NCBI RefSeq assembly: GCF_026745355.1
Contig: NC_079210.1
Span: forward strand, 21,131,483 to 21,195,482
Length of the DNA: 64,000 bases
Source: Beta vulgaris subsp. vulgaris
Taxonomy: Eukaryota > Streptophyta > Magnoliopsida > Caryophyllales > Amaranthaceae
Reading direction: 5' to 3'
Below are positions 1-10,078 of this stretch, piece by piece; position 1 is the first letter of the stretch, and every line of letters begins with the position of its first letter. The notes below the pieces were generated by a model, which was not told where the DNA came from, searched no databases, and worked only from the letters and a program-made list of their open reading frames with translations. The position numbers and the translations under genes were made by a program.

Positions 1-1240
1 TTTCGACACTAAAGTTTGTCAATGGTTAAGCCTTAATGGCCGTGCGAGGCCGGTATTCAATGTCAAATTCTAACAGCTCTATGGCCTACTTGAGCAATCT
101 GCCGGTCGTATCAAGCTTTTAGAGAGCCTTCTCCAAGGCCTGGTTGGTAAGGACCTAAATGGTGAGAGAGTCGAAGTATGGCCTCAGTTTTCTTGCCACG
201 ATGAGTAAGGCGTATGCCATCTTCTCCAGCAGTTCATACCTTTGCTCTGCTCCGGCTAGGACATGGCTTATGAAATATATGGGGCTTTGTACCCCTGCTT
301 CTCTACCGGTAGCACCGCGGCTACCATCTTCTCAGATACCGAGACGTATAGCTGTAGCTTATCTCCTAATTCCGGCCTCTTGAAGTGCTCCTTGACTTTC
401 TCGAAGGCCTGCCTTTGCTCATCCCCCCATTCGAACTTCTTGTTACCCTTGAGGACTTTGAAGAATGGTAGGGCTTTCTCGTCATACTTGGAGACAGACC
501 TGGTCAGGGGTGCCATCCTCCCTGTCAGCTTCTGAATTTCCCGGATGCTCGTAGGCTCTGGGAACTCGCTGATGGCCTTGATTTTGTCTGGGTTGGCGTC
601 TATCCCCCTCTCGCTCACCATAAAGCCCAGAAATTTGCCGGACCTAACCCCAAACATGCACTTTTTAGGATTCAACTTCATTTGGTGTTTGTGGAGGGTT
701 GCAAAGGTTTCCTGGAGACCAATGACGTGGGTCTCCTCCGTGAGGCTCTTCACGATGCTATCGTCCACATATACCTCCACATTACGGCCTTTTTGGTTCT
801 CAAAAATAGCTTCTGATAGGTAGCGCCGGCATTCTTGAGACTGAATGGCATGGTCTTGAAAGCATACACCCCTGCGTCGGTGATGAAAGCCGCTTTGCTT
901 CTGTCAGACTTTAGCAGGCTGATTTGATGATACCCAAAGAAGGCATCCATGAAGCTTAGCAAAGCGTGGCCGCTAGTGGCATATACTAGTTGGTCAATCC
1001 TGGGTAATGGGTAACAGTCCCTGGAACAAGCCTTGTTGAGGTCAGTGAAGTCTACACACATCCGCCATGACCCATTGGCTTTCTTGACCATTACCACATT
1101 AGCTAACCACTCCGGATAGTCACAGGGTTCGATGAAATCTGCCGCTAGCAGTTTATCGACCTCTTCTTTGATGGCTGCATTTTTTCTGAGGAGAAGTTCT
1201 TCTTTTTCTGTTTTACCGGTCTTACGTCCTCATTGACGTT
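1..1240 (-). pseudogene. Gypsy reverse transcriptase and start of RNase H (broken)
   Basis: This is the retrotransposon reverse transcriptase, which copies element RNA into DNA. Visible on the minus strand: a WRMCVDFTDLNKAC block (about 1030-1075), a FMDAFFGYHQI block near 945-980 and the catalytic YVDD at about 762-773. LNPKKCMFGV and KFLGFMVSERGI follow, as does the start of the connection/RNase H region (FEWGDEQRQAFEKVK) at about 400-435. The reading frame changes near 750-780 between the two open pieces. Upstream (about 1100-1190), residues of the linker between protease and RT can still be read in a third frame. The family is clear; the copy is a pseudogene. Confidence 0.85.
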
Positions 1241-1410
1241 CAACCGTGGACCATAAATGCTGGGTCAATTCCTGACATCTCGTCTGTGGAGAAGGCAAAG
1301 ACGTTAGCATGATCTCGCAGGAGGCTTATCAAGTTAATCTTGATGTCAACTGCCAAGTTTACCCCAATCTTCACCGTTCTTTCCGACTTGTCTAGCTCTA
1401 GGCTCATCTC

Positions 1411-1983
1411 TTATGTCTTGCCTTTCGGGCTAGGTCTCAGCAGGTTTGTTGGCCTTCCCTCAAAGTTTCCCATTGGCAGATCTCGTTTAGCCTTATTCTC
1501 TGTCTGGCGCCTTTTCTTTTCTGAGGGCGGTGTCTCTGCCAGCCGCTTGTGATCGGAATTCTTGAGAGACGTCAGGTAACAAGCCATGGCTGACTCCTTA
1601 TTCCCCTTGATTTTCTCCAGCTTCCCATAGTTTGACGTGTAAATCATCGTCAAATGATAGGCGAACACTGCTGCCTGCGCATCGTGGATCATAGGTCGCC
1701 CAATGATGGCGTTATAAGCAGTTAGTACGTCGACGACGAGGAATTTTCCCATCATATCCCTGGACTGGAATCCCTCACCGATCTTGACGGGTAGCTTGAT
1801 GGTTCTTTTTGGGATGACAGCTTCCCCTGTAAATTCGATCACGGGGTACGAGACAGGCTTTAGACATGACACTTCGTGGCCCATCTTTTCGAATGTGTCT
1901 TTACATAGGATGAAAGCAGAATTGCCGCCATCTACCAGGATGCGATGGACCATTGCTGTTGAAATTTGCAGAGATACTACCAA
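1411..1983 (-). pseudogene. Gypsy aspartic protease region
   Basis: The minus-strand frame of 190 residues matches the retropepsin region of Tat-like Gypsy elements: MVHRILVDGGNSAFILCKD near its start, then GEAVIPKRTIKLPVKIGEG and LTAYNAIIGRPMIHDAQAA. The usual active site is D[ST]G, and here it reads DGG, a substitution expected to damage catalysis. It lies between the gag/zinc-knuckle block (2023-2445) and RT (below 1240), the normal gag-pro-RT order. The frame is not continuous with either neighbour. Confidence 0.8.
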
Positions 1984-2022
1984 GGGGTCATCGTGGGGGT
2001 AGATGATTCCCTTAGCACCCTC

Positions 2023-3531
2023 TTACGTGAAGGCCACGGACGGCATGCTTGGGGGTGTCGGCCACTGTCCGGTGTTATGATAATTGACTTGGTGTCTAAC
2101 CTCCTCTAGGCTAGCTTTGGCACTATGTATGCTTCCCCCATGCATCGGTCCTCCTGAGGTGGCATGGATTTCGGTAATCCGATCTTTCACATACTTCCTA
2201 TTGTCGTTTTCATCTTCTCTTGACGGGGATTTTGGATCAACTCTCGCTTCGTACTGAGTGAAGTAGCCCCTTCTCACCAAGTCTTTTATCCCGTCTTTCA
2301 GGTCTTTACAGTCATCCGTTACATGATCGTAATCCCTATGGAACTCGCACCACTTCGATTTATCCCGGTCCTTATAGTACATCGTTTGAGGTTGTTGCCA
2401 CTTATCGTCTTTCTTGTGGAGCTCGTAGATCTTTGTCCAGGACATTGTCAGAGGGGTGTAATTGCGGTAACGGTCAGATCACCCTTCCTGACCCTTCTTT
2501 ACTGAATTATTTTCCTCCCTCTTGTCGGAATTGTCCGGCTTCTTGTCCTTCCGGAACTTGTCTTTCTCCTTCTCCTTTACATCTCCTTCCGGCCTTTTGG
2601 CAGCTGTCGCCTTGTCAAACTCTTCTCCTCGGATGAAGTCATTTGCCTTCCCCAAGACTTTTGTCAGGCTTGTCAGCTTTTTGCGACCCAGGTAGCTTCT
2701 GAAAGCATTCCCTTCTTTCAAACCGGTCATCAAGGCTAAGACCGCTACCTCCTGCTGCAGACTACGAATGGTGACGGCCTCTGCAATGAAGCGCCCCACA
2801 TAGTCTCTCAAGCTCTCTGAGCCCCCTTGCTTGATAGACATAAGCTCGTCGTGCGTTTGTTACTAACAAAGTGCGTAACGAACATGGAAGTAAGCTGACG
2901 CAAAACGAAGACAATTGCTGGTGTTATGCTCTTGAACCATGTCTGATCAAGCCCAGTCAACTTAGAGGGAAACACCTTACACCATACCGAGTCAGTATCA
3001 GTGTATAGTAGCATATGGCCTTCGTATGCTGAGATGTGATCCTCGGAGTCTCTCTTCCCGTCATACTTGCATGTCGGCATTTTGATCTTCTCCATGGGCT
3101 TCTGGAGGATGGCAGTAGAGAAGGGAGAGTATCTCAGAGATATCGGTGCTCTTCGCCAGTATTCGCTTTCCCTTTCCCTTATGGGCTGGGTTGACTGTTG
3201 GATCTCGGTCTCTTAAGCCTCTTCTTCGTTCTCTCCTTCCACCTACTCAGTGGGGGTCTTGGAGTTTGCCACCTGATCCTGGTCATTCCGGCCTTGTTTA
3301 CCCTGGCAACCCATCACTAGTGAGCGCATCTTTCTCACTTGACTGCGGGGTATGCTCAGAGGACGCTTGACCGGTCGATGGTGTCTGGCTGGCCATGGCC
3401 TGAAAAACCTCCGCCGCACTCCTAAGTTGTTCTGGAGTGAATATGTGTTGAAACGCCTCAAAGATACCCGGCTGAGGGGTCTTAGTGATTTTCTTCCCAT
3501 TGTCATTAGGTGGCTTAGACGATCCTACCAC
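2023..3531 (-). pseudogene. Gypsy gag (capsid and C-terminal region), broken
   Basis: Minus-strand pieces at 3531-3243, 3095-2808, 2841-2479 and 2445-2023 together make a Tat-type gag. Recognisable parts are MEKIKMPTCKYDGKRDSEDH (start of the retrotransposon gag domain), TWFKSITP, ESLRDYVGRF and a short-arm block CEFHRDYDHVTDDCKDLK that resembles the Cys/His block of this lineage. Gag forms the particle that packages the element RNA. Frame changes near 2820, 2460 and 3100-3240 show it is non-functional. Confidence 0.8.
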
Positions 3532-3682
3532 CGGTTGTGGACTTGCAAAATCTGGTGATGCATGCTTTCCCTAGTGGGACATTGTTCTCATCAGTTTCCG
3601 GCATCCCAAAATTTCGATTAGGATCCATGAGAGTGGTTACGCTGGTAAAATTATGGCTTAAGACTCAAAGGTATAGTTCACC

Positions 3683-3700
3683 CCTCCTTCTAGCGCCAAT
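3683..3700 (-). promoter_or_regulatory. Primer-binding site region of the left Gypsy element
   Basis: Directly inside the LTR edge, the minus strand reads ATTGGCGCTAGAAGG. TGGCGC followed by a tRNA-like stretch is the common layout for plant Gypsy elements. It marks the LTR as the 5' LTR of a minus-strand element. Confidence 0.65.
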
Positions 3701-4132
3701 TGTTCCGGTATGGAATAAATGGTAGGGTATGAACCGGTATCCTCTTCGTATATAAGCCGGTTTGATGTCTAGCAAAATAGAGCAAGTAAACTAACCTCAA
3801 GGGTTGATCCGAGGAACGTCCCTCCGATGCTTAAGTCAGAAATGGGTAAACCGGAAGCTCTCAAGTGGAGTATAATGATAATTGTGAACGTACCTTATGA
3901 CACAGATCAACAGGGTATTTATAGGAGCCGATAAAAGTCCTTGTTAGAAAGGGACTCTGCTCCTATTGGGGGATACAATTCTATCCTCTTTCAATACTTA
4001 TCTTTAGGCCATAGGCGCATTTAAATAATAATTAGATCAAGCACAAGCCCATATGAGAATGGCCCAAGGAGGAGTACCATTAAGGTATCCTGATGAAATC
4101 GTTATGAGAAAGTCAACGGTTCTTTAATAAAT
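3701..4132 (-). repeat. 5' LTR of the left Gypsy element (interrupted)
   Basis: The LTR edge starts TGTTCCGG on the plus strand (ends ...CCGGAACA on the minus strand). A TATA box TATAAATA lies on the minus strand at 3916-3923, placed to drive transcription towards gag. The outer edge cannot be placed: the hAT-like element (4141-8453) follows, and the LTR may resume after 8461. No second LTR is in the window. Confidence 0.6.
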
Positions 4133-4140
4133 GTATTGAT
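4133..4140. repeat. Target-site duplication, left (GTATTGAT)
   Basis: Eight bases identical to 8454-8461 flank the hAT-like element. Confidence 0.75.
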
Positions 4141-4387
4141 CTATGAAGCACGGGTACGCCTCCTGGCACCGACTCCCGTACCCGATACGGGGACGGTACG
4201 GGTACGGGACGAATTCGCCTAGGATCCGTACCCAAACCGTATCTGGATAGGTGGGTACGCCGGTTTGAATTGGGTACGGTGGGCATGAACTTGGGTACGG
4301 GTTGGGGACGTTCTTCAAGAGAGAGAAGCGTACCCAGTGAAATATAAAGGGGAAATTAAAAAGCATATCTTGGATCTCCTCAACTGA

Positions 4388-4405
4388 GAAGAGTTCGAAC
4401 TCTTC
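4388..4405. repeat. Perfect 18-bp palindrome
   Basis: GAAGAGTTCGAACTCTTC reads identically on both strands. It lies in the left arm of the hAT-like element and could be a subterminal protein-binding site; there is no other evidence for a role. Confidence 0.6.
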
Positions 4406-4931
4406 AAACTCATCTGTCTCTAGTCTCTACCCTGACAGGTCTCTCCGATAGCTCGGCGTTTCTTCGGCAGCTTTATTGATGGCGGGTCGACGTCTCTCCT
4501 TCGAGCCAAGTGAGTATCTCCCTCTCTCTCCCTCTTCTGAATTAGATTTAAGTTTTGTTTTTTATTTGTTTTTTTCTGTTTTTTTTCTTTCTCTCCTTCT
4601 CCTCACTTGAATTTGAACTTCCTGTTCATTTTAATTTTTTGTTCTTCCAAAATGTCTACATTATTGACAACTTTGTTTTACTTTTTCTTTCTTTGCAGGT
4701 GATTGACTGATGTACACTGCTTGTACAGTTGTATAATATTATAATTTTTAAATACATTATATGAGAGAGTAGGAGAAGAAGGGACACACATCAAGTGACA
4801 AGTCATTAACTACAGCTGTGTTTAATATCCTAGTTATCATCCATTCATCTACTCTTTCTTCCTTTTTTTTAATTTCTTTTATTACTTATATAAAATATTT
4901 GAGCTCAATTTTAACTATAGAAGTATAGAAC

Positions 4932-7900
4932 TGTAATAGCCCTGTTTTTAAGAACCTTTATTTAAACGTTAAATATATTTATTAAGTTGATTATGTTTCG
5001 AAAATTCTTATTTTATTTGAGTTGTGGAATATGATTTCTATTTGTCGTGTATATAGTCTATTTATTTGTTTCATTTTACGAGGTTACTATTATTACAAAA
5101 GTTATTTGAGTTCTATGTGCAACTAGTTGAGTTGTATTTGCCCAAAATAGAAACCGAAACCCAAAACCCTTTGTCGGTTATTGTACAAAATACCAAAACC
5201 AATTTACCTCCCCATTTTCCTTGGTCGGTTGGATAAACCCAAAAACCCCAACACTCCTTATGTCGGTCCACTTAGCAAATAAAACTCAAATGAGACCCCA
5301 AACCTATCCCTCATTCTCTATCTCTTCCCGTGAGTTACCCCAAATCCTCAAATTCCTCTCTTTCGTCCCCTGCTTTCGATCTCGTCGGAATCCGATTGCC
5401 TCGCCGGTGTTCTTGCTGTGCGTGTGGTGCTGCTCGCAAGCCACCACACTACCGTTGTTTGTTGCAGCCCTATTTCTCTCTCTCTCCTCCCCGTGAACCT
5501 TTGGTTTCTCTCGCTCACCTGCATCGCACCTCGCCGGCGTTTTCTGAGGTTGCCGGAGATCTCGTGATGCTTCCCCCTTCTCTATTTCCTACCGCGAGCG
5601 AAGTGTCGTTGTCGCCGCTGCGGTGTTGCTGTTGTCCTTTGTCGCGACGAACCGCCGGAGCCCAGCTCCCCTTCTGTGCTTTGTTTCGTCCTTGCTCAAG
5701 TAGAGCAGAGGTACACACCTCTTGCCTTTTTTCTTTAAATTTCAGATAATTATAGAATTAGTGATCCAAGCCCCAAGTTATTTTTTGTTGTTGTTGCTAC
5801 GGTTTGTTGTTATTATTTGTTCGTTGTTGCTGTTGTCATTGTTTTTTGTTGTTGATGTGGTGGAGTTGTGAAGTTCTTTGTGGTTGTTGTTGCGCTATTG
5901 TTATTGTTGTTGTAGTTGTGTTGGTTGTTGTGTCGTTGTAGTGGTGGTGATGATGCGCTGTTGTTGATAATGATTTGTGGTTGTTGGTCGGTGTTGTTGT
6001 TCCTGTTGGTGGTAGTTATACTATTGTTATGGTGGTTGCGGTTGTGGTGGTTTTTGTTGGTTGTGCTGTTGTATTGTTGTTGTTGTTATTCTGTTGTTGT
6101 GCTTAATGTTGTGTTGTTGATGTTGGTGTTATTGTTGGTGGTGGAGGTGGTATTATTGTTGTTGGTGCTGTTGTTATTATGTTGTTGTCGTTGTTGTAAC
6201 GTTGTTGTTGTTTAGGGTTATTGGTGGTGGTGATGCGTTGTTGTGGTGGTTGTCGTTGTGGTGGTTGATGTTGTTTGTGATATTATTCAGTTCTTCTTGT
6301 TGCTGCGTAGTTTCTTGGGGAGTTTGTAACTACTATTTGTGCTGCTGTTATTGTATCGTTCTTATTGGATAGTCGTTGTTGATGATGCGAGGGAAGTCAT
6401 AATCTTAGAATTGGGAGTCGGTTAGAATTATTGTAGTTGGAGTTGATATGTATGAAGTCAAGTTATGAGTTATGGGATTGACTTCATTAATTTCTATTTG
6501 CGGGATTTAGTTCGATTAGCATAGTGGTTGCGTTAGAAGAAGTTAAGTAGAATAGTTAAGATTGGTTGTTGATTACTGTTATTATTATGAGGTGATTATT
6601 GGAGGATGATTTTGGAATGGAGTATCATTTGAAATTATGGAGGAGATTGTATTGTTGAAATTGTTATTCGGTTGATTAAGGATTTGAGTGCAAGATAGGA
6701 ATTAGTTTATTGAGGTTTATTTATGTGTCGAGTTAGCTTTATATTCTCATTATTATTTTTGTTGGTAGCCAAATTATGTTCTTGATTTAGGTAAGGTTGT
6801 GAATTATGTTTAGTTGGTTTAATTATATAATTTAGAATTATGATTATGAATTGGGATGCTAGTCGATGTAGCTAATATCATCGAAGTTATAGTTATTAAT
6901 TCAAAATTCGGGAAATTATAATGTTAAAGGTTGATAATTTGTGAATTGGGAATTAGTTATGATTATGTTTTCTAGTTTAGATCATTCTAAGTTTGGTTAT
7001 TGATTATTAATGTTATTGTGAGGTGGTTATTGGAGGATGGCTATGTAGACGTATATAATTCGAGATGATATGAGAAATCAAGTTATGATGCTTAGAGGTT
7101 TCGTATAATTGTTATTGAGTTGAGGTAACTTTTATGTTCAGCAAAATATATTTAAATGCTCCTGTGTGCGTTATATTGAATTTTAGATATCATATATCGT
7201 TTATAGTAATGGCCATGATTATAGATGCATTTCTATGAGTTAGTTGTGAATTGGTATTGGATTGTTATAAAAGTATCCTTTTGTTCAATTATTGGATTGT
7301 TCGAAAATACTTGTTTCTTAAAATATGATTTGGTATGATAATGAGGAAATGATTCAGATATGAGTTAAAACCAGATAAGGTCGAATATTGTGTTATGTTA
7401 TGAGTATTGAAGATTAAAGTACGAATCATCAAATATCTTATATTATAAATATAAAAGTGAGGCATGAACATGCACCTGAGTTAGGGCGGGTAGAGTCCCT
7501 AACTGTTGCCTTCCAGGAATGTCGAATTCCTGGCGTTATAGGACATGTCCAGTTAATTCTTGCAAGCAGAACAATAAAAGGTGGGGTGACGACCCTCAAC
7601 CGTTTGGAGACAGTTGGTACTGCGTGGTACCCCTCTCCCTTCGCATTCATGCCAAACGAGTTGATTTTGTGAAACTATAGTAACTGAGTTGAATGTGATT
7701 ATTTGTTATTATAACTAAGTGGTAGTTTTCAAAATACACCTAAATTTTTATTTTCTATTATACAGTGTGTACTCAGCTTTGCTGATAGTGTTGTCATTTT
7801 TGCGTGGCCTGTCACTTGGTGGGTGGCAGAGTCAAACTTTGTTGCAGGTTTGGTGTTGTGAGCTCGGAATTGGAAGTGAAGCAAGATCAAGTTGTCGTCG

Positions 7901-8178
7901 TAGCTTATGGATTGAGTTTGTTTTAGATGTGTATTGAGAACAGTTATTCATTGTTCCTTTGTATATAACTTTTGGGAATTATAGTGGAGTTATTGGTGTA
8001 ATTGAAGTCTTATATAAAGAATTTTGTTTTGTGGGCCAATAACCCACAGGTCCAGGATCGTTTTATAGGTTATGTTTCCGCTGCGAATAAATATTCAATT
8101 CGAGGCTTATTAAGCATTGATTGTGATTAGTGAATCTTAAGTTTGATTAGCTAGCAGCTCGGGAAATGGGTTGTTACA
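4932..8178 (+). mobile_element. Solo LTR (3.2 kb) nested in the hAT-like element
   Basis: The unit starts TGTAATAGCCCTG and ends GGGTTGTTACA, with TG...CA borders and matching inverted tips. It is flanked by a perfect 5-bp duplication AGAAC (4927-4931 and 8179-8183). No gag, pol, PBS or second LTR is inside, so it is best explained as a very long solo LTR. Inside: a C/T-rich, relatively GC-rich stretch at 5280-5750 (leader-like), a GTT/GTGGTG-rich tract at 5770-6290, and an AT-rich remainder. Open frames here, including a Leu/Val-rich one at 5916-6215, are composition artefacts. Orientation is inferred from the TGTAA start and may be wrong. Confidence 0.7.
5770..6290 (+). repeat. GTT/GTGGTG-rich low-complexity tract
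   Basis: About 500 bases built from TTGTTG, GTGGTG and similar trinucleotides, with strong strand asymmetry. It lies inside the solo LTR. There is no credible gene. Confidence 0.8.
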
Positions 8179-8453
8179 AGAACTATCTATAATGTGTTTT
8201 TTTATTTTTTAAAATTTGCTTCAACATTAGTTAAATTGTTCATCCATCTCAAAAAGGAAAAGTTCTATTTTATTTATGGTAATGACTTATATATAAATAT
8301 TAATTTATAAATTTAATTTTTTTTTTCCGAATCCAAGCCGTACCCGTTTTCGGAAATTTTGATTTTGCCGTTTTCCGTCCCCGTTTCCGTACCCATTTCC
8401 GTTCCCGTTTCCGTACCCATTTCCGTTCCCGTATCCGTATCCGTGCTACCTAG

Positions 8454-8461
8454 GTATTGAT
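8454..8461. repeat. Target-site duplication, right (GTATTGAT)
   Basis: Right-hand copy of the 8-bp duplication at 4133-4140. Confidence 0.75.
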
Positions 8462-8850
8462 TATGAGGATTCTTATCAATCTATGAGTACCGATATGAAA
8501 CTTAGTCAGCCCCATATAATTTTAATATGCATTACACTTAAGAGTGATAACTTGAGGCAATAACAAAAATTGACAGACTCGAGTCTTTCAGTTACAAAAG
8601 TCCTTCGATTAATTTCTTGAACTCGTTATTCAACTCAAATTTGTTTTGCAATACGGGTATGTTTCACACTACACTAAGTAATTCTAAATTGGTTGGTCCA
8701 ACTCAAAGGATTATCAGTCATCATCAATCATCACAGACAAACCATTTAATAACCGAAACAGGAAAAATAAATCAATAAAGGGAACTTACATATTACTAAG
8801 AGAACTGAAATTGTTAGTTTGTATGTTCTCTTTTCCAATAGAAAGAGGAA
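8462..8850. other. Intergenic or residual LTR sequence
   Basis: AT-rich sequence between the hAT-like element and the TA microsatellite. It may be the rest of the left Gypsy LTR, continuing from 4140, but the second LTR needed to test this is absent. No gene seen. Confidence 0.4.
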
Positions 8851-8873
8851 TATATATATATATATATATATAT
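8851..8873. repeat. (TA)n microsatellite
   Basis: About 11 TA repeats directly abut the left TIR of the 8874-9293 element. Confidence 0.9.
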
Positions 8874-9293
8874 GGTTGGGTTCTAATGAGAATCCTCTCA
8901 TGGTGAGAACCATGAGAACCACTTAAAATGAGCAAAAACTTCCTAAAATGAGCACAAAAAAAGTAACAAATGAGTATAAACATAAAATGAGCAGAAAACA
9001 TTAATTTATCAAAAACGTAAAATGAACAAAAATGTAAAAGAAGAAAAACGTAAAATGAGCATAAAAAAGTTCAATGAGAAAGAAAGTAAAATGAGCAAAA
9101 ATGTTGATAAATGAGCATAAAATTGTTCAATGAGCAAAACCATACAATAAGTGAAACAAAAAATGAGCAAAAATATTATGAAATAATCAAAATATTCATA
9201 AAATGAGGAAAAATGAGTGGTTCTCACTGTTCTCACCATAAGGGTGGTTCTCACGGTTCTCACCATAAGAGGGTTCTCATTAGAACCCAAACC
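8874..9293. mobile_element. 420-bp TIR element inserted in (TA)n (element A)
   Basis: Terminal inverted repeats of about 45 bp begin GGTTGGGTTCTAATGAGAAT on the left and GGTTTGGGTTCTAATGAGAA on the right (reverse complement). Both ends pass directly into TA repeats. The interior carries about ten spaced copies of a motif close to AAAATGAGCAAAAA. There is no coding capacity. The TIR shares the GGGTTC..ATGAGAAT core with element B (9387-9618) and, more weakly, with the right end of the giant element (33766), which suggests one superfamily of TA-targeting elements. Confidence 0.8.
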
Positions 9294-9324
<31 letters not shown>

Positions 9325-9335
9325 TATTATATATA

Positions 9336-9368
<33 letters not shown>

Positions 9369-9369
9369 C
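9294..9369. repeat. (TA)n microsatellite
   Basis: Almost pure TA repeats with a few AATA breaks separate element A from element B. Open frames made of Tyr/Ile repeats across it are not genes. Confidence 0.9.
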
Positions 9370-9386
9370 TTCTCTCTATATATATA

Positions 9387-9618
9387 GAAGTGGGTTCATA
9401 TGAGAATGCATATTTACATGAAAAATGAGAATGAATTTCACGCGATATAACTCTTATAAATAAGTGATGTAACTCCAAAAAAAAAATTATTTTTTTCGAC
9501 TCAAAATTTTTTAGGGGGTATAACTCTAATGAAAAAGTGTTGTAACTCTAATCCAATCGTGTGGTTGAGATTCATTCTCATTTATCATATAAGGAGCATT
9601 CTCATGTGATATTACCCC
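9387..9618. mobile_element. 232-bp TIR element in (TA)n (element B)
   Basis: Inverted ends of about 55 bp (left GAAGTGGGTTCATATGAGAA; right, reversed, GGGGTAATATCACATGAGAA; both continue to ATGAGAATGAAT) abut TA repeats on both sides. The interior reads ATAACTCTAATGAAA, a short spacer, then TTGTAACTCTAAT (9530-9563). An almost identical arrangement lies at 14967-15000 inside the giant element's transposase gene. TIR and motif together make this a likely deletion derivative of that family. Confidence 0.8.
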
Positions 9619-9711
9619 TATATATATATAAATGAAGGGGAGAGGAAGATGGTGTCCCCTTGCAAAAAAGTCTGATGTACCCTTAATGAATTTAAATGGT
9701 TATATATATTG

Positions 9712-10078
9712 CGGTTTTTTCACCAAATACTCCCGAATTTTCACGAAATTCACCGGGTACCCTCGCACTTTTGAAAATACACCTGGTGCCCCTTAGTTTC
9801 AACAAAATACACCCAAATTAATCGCCGTTAGTCATTAACCCTTCTTTTATTTTTTCAACCCTAATTAACCACTAACCCTAATCCTAATCCTATCCTTAAC
9901 CCTAATCCTAATCCTAACCCTACCCATAACCCTAACCCTAACAGAGTTAATCGCCATTAGTCATAAAAGGCATTTGGGTGTATTTTGTTGAAACTGAGGG
10001 ATACCAGGTATATTTTCAAAAGTACGAGGGTACCCGGTGAATTTCGTGAAAACTCAGGGGCATTTGGTGAAAAAACCG
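9712..10078. mobile_element. TIR element with about 115-bp inverted ends and CCCTAA-type core
   Basis: The left arm (CGGTTTTTTCACCAAAT...) and right arm are inverted copies over roughly 115 bases, including CACGAAATTCACCGGGTACC in both. Long TIRs suggest a MULE-type element. The flanks TATATATTG and TATATACTA match at six of nine bases, so a 9-bp duplication is only possible. The core (about 9865-9945) is degenerate CCCTAA/CCTAATCC repeats. Confidence 0.7.

Larger units (their letters stand above)
1..4132 (-). mobile_element. Ty3/Gypsy (Tat-like) retrotransposon, partial
   Basis: Read on the minus strand, this is the 5' part of an LTR retrotransposon: LTR (from 3701 rightwards), primer-binding region, gag, protease, then reverse transcriptase running off the window at position 1. 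The RT carries the FTDLNKAC wording typical of plant Tat/Ogre-type Gypsy elements. Every coding block is broken by stops or frame changes, so this copy is inactive. Integrase and the other LTR lie outside the window. The hAT-like element at 4141 sits in or just beside the LTR, so the LTR's outer edge is not resolved. Confidence 0.85.
4141..8453. mobile_element. hAT-like non-autonomous DNA transposon
   Basis: Termini are inverted: left CTATGAAGCACGGGTACG, right (reverse complement) CTAGGTAGCACGGATACG. Both are followed inward by repeated GTACCCG/TTCCCGT words, which look like subterminal repeats. The flanks carry a perfect 8-bp duplication GTATTGAT (4133-4140 and 8454-8461), the target-site length of the hAT superfamily. 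Without the nested solo LTR (4932-8178) the element is only about 1.06 kb, too small for a transposase. A short exon-like piece with an ATG at about 4479 and a GTGAGT donor near 4510, plus an acceptor near 4698, may be leader or captured gene sequence. The superfamily call rests mainly on TSD length. Confidence 0.75.

Noticed and set aside
5916..6215. 99-residue Leu/Val-rich open frame resembling a membrane protein
   Set aside because: It is the translation of GTT/GTGGTG repeats inside a solo LTR; composition alone keeps it open.
9213..9478. Tyr/Ile-repeat open frames on both strands
   Set aside because: They translate the TA microsatellite and the edges of elements A and B.
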